DNA from: Bacillus sp. cl95
GTDB taxonomy: Bacteria > Bacillota > Bacilli > Bacillales > Cytobacillaceae
Assembly: GCF_900115925.1 (NCBI RefSeq)
Contig: NZ_FOYF01000001.1
Coordinates: 62,001 to 126,000, forward strand
Reading direction: 5' to 3'
DNA: 64,000 nt
The notes under the pieces were generated by a model. That model was given only the letters and a program-made list of their open reading frames with translations, was not told the DNA's origin and did not search any database. Below are positions 60,196 through 64,000 of this stretch, piece after piece (the stretch's first letter is position 1; the number at the start of each line of letters is the position of its first letter). The translations under genes were made by a program, and so were the position numbers.

Positions 60196-61239
60196 TTGAC
60201 TAACACTCAATCCACAATAGAACTCATCAAAAAACTCGTTTCCATACCTAGTCCATCAGGTAACACGAATGAAGTCATAAGCTTTGTAGAAGAATTCTTA
60301 CATAACTCTGGAGTTGAAACAAAGCGCAATCGAAAAGGGGGGTTAATTGCGACAATTAACGGAAAGGACGACAACCAACATCGAATGCTTACTGCTCACG
60401 TGGATACACTTGGGGCAATGGTAAAAGAAATCAAACCTAGTGGCCGTCTTAAAATCGACTTAATCGGTGGTTTTAAATACAACTCCATTGAAGGAGAGTA
60501 TTGTCAAATCGAAACAAGTAATGGTAAAAAACTGACGGGAACAATACTCATGCATCAAACTTCTGTTCATGTCTACAATGATGCGGGAAAAGCGGAACGT
60601 AATCAGACTAATATGGAAATCCGTCTTGATGAAGTGGTCAAAGGTGCCGAGGATGTTCGAGCATTAGGCATTGAGGTGGGAGATTTCGTTTCCTTCGACC
60701 CTCGCGTTGAAATTACAGCGAGCGGATTTATCAAATCCCGTCATTTAGATGACAAAGCTAGCGTAGCTATACTGCTTCAGCTAATCAAGAAAATTCAAGA
60801 TGATAAAATCGAGTTACCATATACGACCCACTTCCTTATTTCTAATAATGAAGAAATCGGCTATGGAGGAAATTCTAACATCACACCTGAAACGGTTGAG
60901 TATTTAGCTGTAGATATGGGCGCAATGGGTGATGGCCAGTCGACTGATGAATATACTGTATCCATTTGCGCAAAAGATTCAAGTGGTCCTTACCATTATG
61001 GATTAAGAAAACATTTAGTCCAACTTGCAGAAGAAAACAAGATACAATACAAAATTGATCTCTATCCTTTCTATGGTTCTGATGCGTCGGCGGCGATCCG
61101 TGCAGGACATGATATAGCTCACGGTTTGATTGGCCCAGGCATAGATTCATCACATGCCTTCGAAAGGACTCATTCTTCTTCTATTGAACATACAGCGAAT
61201 CTGTTGTTTCATTACGTTCAATCCAAGCTTGTTATATAG
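60196..61239 (+). CDS. M42 family aminopeptidase/glucanase-like metalloprotein
   Basis: The start is a TTG at 60196, 9 nt after AAGGGGG; the upstream extension overlaps the promoter. The 347-residue protein has the M42 pattern: LTAHVDTLGAM (His-x-Asp), SRHLDDKASVA, SNNEEIGYGGNS (catalytic Glu pair), YLAVDMGAMGDG and SSHAFERTH. M42 enzymes are cytosolic dodecameric aminopeptidases. A terminator follows. Confidence 0.88.
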   Translation: MTNTQSTIELIKKLVSIPSPSGNTNEVISFVEEFLHNSGVETKRNRKGGLIATINGKDDNQHRMLTAHVDTLGAMVKEIKPSGRLKIDLIGGFKYNSIEGEYCQIETSNGKKLTGTILMHQTSVHVYNDAGKAERNQTNMEIRLDEVVKGAEDVRALGIEVGDFVSFDPRVEITASGFIKSRHLDDKASVAILLQLIKKIQDDKIELPYTTHFLISNNEEIGYGGNSNITPETVEYLAVDMGAMGDGQSTDEYTVSICAKDSSGPYHYGLRKHLVQLAEENKIQYKIDLYPFYGSDASAAIRAGHDIAHGLIGPGIDSSHAFERTHSSSIEHTANLLFHYVQSKLVI

Positions 61240-61292
61240 AAAAATTGAAAGCGATAGACCTTTACATTAGGCTGTTTTCACATTGACCTTAC

Positions 61293-61328
61293 AAAAAAGT
61301 AGCTTGGGAAATCCCAAGCTACTTTTTT
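61293..61328. terminator. Bidirectional terminator overlapping a stop codon
   Basis: A 16-bp perfect stem (61293-61308 with 61313-61328), with A and T runs on both sides. It ends the M42 gene and the convergent gene, whose stop codon is inside the stem. Confidence 0.93.
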
Positions 61329-61780
61329 GTCCAATTTATTCTTTTCACAAGAAAATCTGATTGCTGCTTCGTTGTTGTCAATACTAATGCGTCTACTTGT
61401 GCAGTATTGCTACTAAGATGACTTAAGAGTTCAACAGTTTGCCATTTATCACTTAAAGTTACGGGTTTAGAAATGGTCTCTTTAATGAAAGTACCACGAG
61501 CGTCAGTTTCTTCTATTTTAAGAATAATGGTTCCTTTGCCTTTTATCATCATTGAAAAATTTGCTTTCCCATTTGGCTTAATGCCTACAGGCGAGTAAAC
61601 AAATCCTTCATTTGGTTTCTTGCCACCTGTCTTAATCGCATGACTCATATCCTCGAGTTTTACAACAGTAGACCCAACTCCAAATAGCTTTACCTCGGTT
61701 TCTTCACCCGCTAAGGCAGAATTCCCCATCACAAGCATAAAAATGAACAAACCTAATAATAACTTGCGGATATTTTTCAT
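61319..61780 (-). CDS. Secreted beta-sandwich-like protein, unknown
   Basis: A 153-residue protein with a clear signal peptide (MKNIRKLLLGLFIFMLVMGN, cleavage near ALA-GEE). The mature part reads as an all-beta domain (NFSMMIKGKGTIILKIEETD, TLSDKWQTVELLSHLSS), like a carbohydrate-binding module. It starts 11 nt after the GH18 gene stop, behind GGAGGAAG, so it is probably cotranscribed and may act on the same wall or spore substrate. Confidence 0.75.
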   Translation of the reverse strand: MKNIRKLLLGLFIFMLVMGNSALAGEETEVKLFGVGSTVVKLEDMSHAIKTGGKKPNEGFVYSPVGIKPNGKANFSMMIKGKGTIILKIEETDARGTFIKETISKPVTLSDKWQTVELLSHLSSNTAQVDALVLTTTKQQSDFLVKRINWTKK

Positions 61781-61791
61781 TCTTCTTCCTC

Positions 61792-63663
61792 CTACTTAAT
61801 CCCTAAGACTACATTCAATTTTGCATGTGTTAAATTGCCTGCTATACCATCAGCTTTCAATTTATATTTCTTTTGAAAATTGATGACAGCCGTTCGCGTG
61901 GCGGTGTCGTAGGTACCATGAGATTTCCCTTTATAAACGTTGACTTTTCTTAATTTGTCCTGCAACTGAACGACCGAAGTACCTTTTGATCCGTATTTTA
62001 AAGTAGGATAGGATTTAGCTACAACTGGAGGTGTTTTCACAACCAGCTGAGAAGTCATTACCCATCCGACCGTTGTACCTGATTGTATCCTCACCCATTT
62101 CACTTTATTACGATCGGTGTATTCTTGAATGACCTTTACGGAATCTTTAACAGTTAACTTTTTTAATATTTTTTCATTTGAAGTAGCTGCTCTTCTTACG
62201 TAGGTGTTATTGAGTTTTGGTGACATAAATTTCCCCACTAGTGAAGGAGGAGGTGCTGGTTTTGGTGGGGTCTTAGACGCCGGTACACTTGGCTTTACTG
62301 CAGGCTTTGTTACAGGTGCAGTTACCTTCGGAACAGTTGTTACAGGATTGGTTGAACCATTTGTCTGCTCTGTAGGCTTTGCTGGTTGAGCAGGTGTAAC
62401 CGTGATTTCACCATCATGTGAAATCCATGTCCTGTAGTTTTGCCAAATCGAAGGATTCTCCTGCCCTAAACTCCAACTGCCTGTCCCTTTTAAATTGTAC
62501 TTATGAACCAAAGTTAGTTTAGCTTTAATCGAATCATGGTTCTCAAACCATATCTGATATTGTCCGGGACCAAGTCTGGTTCCTGAAAATTCAAATGGAG
62601 CATCACCTTCTTTAATGTTAATGGTTGCTCTTGGCGATTTTGTCACTTCATCGAAGGAAACCGTTCCACCATATTTCTTAAGCATTTCATCGACACGTAA
62701 ATTGGAGATGCCATTTCCACCGTATGAGGTTCCTACTTTCCAATAACGTCCGTAAAACGGTACGCCGAGTACAATTTTTTCAGAAGGAACTTTTTGTGCC
62801 AAAGCGTATTGAATGGAACGCTCTACCCAAGGATAACTTGCTACAGGTCCTTCCGCACTACCAGGAAAACTCTCGTCATAAGCCATAATCATAAGATAAT
62901 CGGCATATTTGGCAAGTTCCGGATAATCGTAGGACCCGTGCCACCCTTTTTTCCAGTTATTCGGATTGGCAGCAACCGCAACTGATACTTCTTTTTCAGG
63001 AGGAAGTTTATCGTTTAACAGTTTGATTAAATCAGTATAATTATCACGATCGATATCAGTTACATTCTCTATATCTACTTGTACCCCATAAAGATCATGC
63101 TCCACAATGAAAGCTGCAATTTGACTTGTAAGATTTTCACGGTTTTCCAATGCTGCCCGTCCTATATTGCTATCCCAGTGATTACTTAAGAACGGTACAA
63201 CTTTAATTCCCCTTTTCTTCATTTCACTAAGAAAAATCGGATCAAATTGCTTTGAAATATTTAAAGATCCATCTGCGTTGATGTCAAAATAACTTGGAGA
63301 GACAACATTTAAATTCCCTTGCGTTTGATCGATTTGCCTTATATATGAGGTAGTATTTCCAAAGTACAAATAAGTCATATTGAAATTTGATTGATGTGCT
63401 TTAGCAGAATTAAATGGGATGGTGGCTAAAATAACTGCACCAGCAACAATGACGATGGTGGCGGCTTTGATTTTTGGAAAGCTTCTATTGACAAATGCTT
63501 CTGCCACGTCCTTTATATCTTTTCGTGAAAATTTATTTTTCCAATCAAATTCAATTCCAAACTCTTCGAGAAACTTGGGAGATGCTGATTTGCAGAAGAG
63601 CGTTATTTCGATTTCCTCAGCATGCCTTTTGATCTCGTATTTATCAAATAAACTGCTATCCAT
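61792..63663 (-). CDS. GH18 family protein with SH3 and PG-binding domains, membrane-anchored
   Basis: A 623-residue protein. An unusual 65-residue cytosolic N-terminal part precedes a membrane anchor (about 67-85). A YaaH/SleL-type GH18 domain follows (about 94-415) with the motif GVQVDIEN, in which D197 and E199 remain but the first two Asp of the canonical DxxDxDxE are Tyr and Gln. A Pro/Thr-rich linker (about 425-475), an SH3b domain (about 483-540) and a C-terminal peptidoglycan-binding domain (about 555-620) complete it. Such enzymes cleave cortex or wall glycans. Confidence 0.88.
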   Translation of the reverse strand: MDSSLFDKYEIKRHAEEIEITLFCKSASPKFLEEFGIEFDWKNKFSRKDIKDVAEAFVNRSFPKIKAATIVIVAGAVILATIPFNSAKAHQSNFNMTYLYFGNTTSYIRQIDQTQGNLNVVSPSYFDINADGSLNISKQFDPIFLSEMKKRGIKVVPFLSNHWDSNIGRAALENRENLTSQIAAFIVEHDLYGVQVDIENVTDIDRDNYTDLIKLLNDKLPPEKEVSVAVAANPNNWKKGWHGSYDYPELAKYADYLMIMAYDESFPGSAEGPVASYPWVERSIQYALAQKVPSEKIVLGVPFYGRYWKVGTSYGGNGISNLRVDEMLKKYGGTVSFDEVTKSPRATINIKEGDAPFEFSGTRLGPGQYQIWFENHDSIKAKLTLVHKYNLKGTGSWSLGQENPSIWQNYRTWISHDGEITVTPAQPAKPTEQTNGSTNPVTTVPKVTAPVTKPAVKPSVPASKTPPKPAPPPSLVGKFMSPKLNNTYVRRAATSNEKILKKLTVKDSVKVIQEYTDRNKVKWVRIQSGTTVGWVMTSQLVVKTPPVVAKSYPTLKYGSKGTSVVQLQDKLRKVNVYKGKSHGTYDTATRTAVINFQKKYKLKADGIAGNLTHAKLNVVLGIK

Positions 63664-63691
63664 TTTTCAAACACCACCAATCCATCGGTTT

Positions 63692-64000
63692 TTAGTAGAT
63701 TCTTTTTGCTCCCATGTAATACTTTCCCCAGTAAGAATCATCTATAGAGTACACCCATATCCCCTTTGATGATGTTGCCGATACGAAGTTATTTCCGCCA
63801 GTATAAATGCCTACATGTGACACTTTTCCTGGAGTCACGACACCAAAAAAGACGAGGTCTCCTGGTTTTAGATCAGCTTTGGCTATCGGTTTCCCTGTCA
63901 TGTATAGTCCCTCTGATGTATTCCTGGAAATCTCCACACCCTGCTTATTGAACATGAAATACACAAATCCTGAACAATCAAAGCCTGTTGGAGTGGTACC
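63692..64000 (-). CDS. NlpC/P60 endopeptidase, N-terminus outside window
   Basis: The 3' part of a gene on the minus strand, open at the window edge; 102 codons are visible. The frame reads TPTGFDCSGFVYFMFNKQGV (catalytic Cys present), SHVGIY (catalytic His present) and NFVSATSSKGIWVYSI, where the third catalytic residue, often His, appears as Ser. The stop is at 63692. It precedes the GH18 gene by 28 nt, so the three genes to 61319 may form one wall-remodelling operon. Confidence 0.88.
   Translation of the reverse strand, partial: GTTPTGFDCSGFVYFMFNKQGVEISRNTSEGLYMTGKPIAKADLKPGDLVFFGVVTPGKVSHVGIYTGGNNFVSATSSKGIWVYSIDDSYWGKYYMGAKRIY

Noticed and set aside
61269-61290. A further MITE copy (AGGCTGTTTTCACATTG)
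   Set aside because: Only one end-like stretch is present, with no second end or target duplication; chance or heavy decay cannot be separated.
1-64000. tRNA or rRNA genes
   Set aside because: No cloverleaf-like GTTCGANNC / CCA pattern in context and no rRNA-like stretches were seen on either strand.

Overview
The window is a low-GC chromosomal segment of an endospore-forming Bacillaceae bacterium, most likely Bacillus or Peribacillus; the genus is an inference. Direct support: an alpha/beta-type SASP, a SpoIIP paralogue, a YaaH-type GH18 protein with SH3 and PG-binding modules, two sigma-B promoters, strong GGAGG ribosome sites with many TTG/GTG starts, and Bacillus gene pairs such as catD-catE and ytbD/ytcD. 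No rRNA, tRNA, CRISPR array, integrase or complete transposase was seen. The window is ordinary core and accessory chromosome, with many one- or two-gene operons separated by clear intrinsic terminators.

Layout. 1-5.7 kb: an RND efflux pump running off the left edge, then a PTS EIICB with a RgfB-like phosphatase under a LacI-type operator. 5.9-9.1 kb: small membrane and unknown proteins plus an FAD-linked oxidase with a palindromic operator. 9.4-11.1 kb: two copies of a roughly 180-bp MITE-like element, one with an exact 6-bp target duplication, flanking two small genes. 11.2-15.8 kb: erythromycin-esterase-like protein, L-threonine aldolase, HAD phosphatase, a 53-bp tandem repeat and a SASP. 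15.8-20.8 kb: ytbD/ytcD drug-efflux locus with four operator copies, a polysaccharide deacetylase, and catDE under an MhqR-like operator. 20.8-23.6 kb: decayed repeats and an MFS efflux gene with an 8-codon leader peptide and alternative hairpins. 23.9-31 kb: subtilisin, HemY, SpoIIP paralogue, nitroreductase. 31-41 kb: HAD phosphatase, EamA-M20 pair, RluF, an E. coli-type SpeD, an isolated phage-type holin, a sigma-B-driven tiny lipoprotein, a split ThrE exporter and YwbE. 41-45 kb: RidA, an Mta-like MerR regulator, an alcohol dehydrogenase with an apparent ATA start, and a ferritin-like/cupin fusion. 45.2-49 kb: a TPP-riboswitch operon encoding a ThiXYZ-type pyrimidine transporter, a thiamine-binding protein and a TatD-like hydrolase. 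49-54 kb: unknown small genes, a second copy of a long dispersed repeat, and the remains of an alpha-glucosidase gene. 54-64 kb: cell-wall genes (a NlpC/P60 pseudoenzyme, a LytE-like endopeptidase, a GH18 protein, a truncated NlpC/P60 gene), CsbD, nitronate monooxygenase, a radical SAM/SPASM protein and an M42 aminopeptidase.

How the genes work together. Three themes recur: drug and electrophile defence (RND pump, erythromycin esterase, YtbD/YtcD, CatDE, attenuator-controlled MFS, Mta-like regulator); wall remodelling and sporulation (deacetylase, SpoIIP, NlpC/P60 and GH18 proteins, SASP); and vitamin salvage (the TPP operon). The candidates I rate highest are the leader-peptide/SD-sequestering attenuator of the MFS gene, the NlpC/P60 protein lacking all three catalytic residues, the MITE family, and the TatD-like enzyme inside the TPP regulon. 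All family names come from reading the translated sequence; no database search was run.
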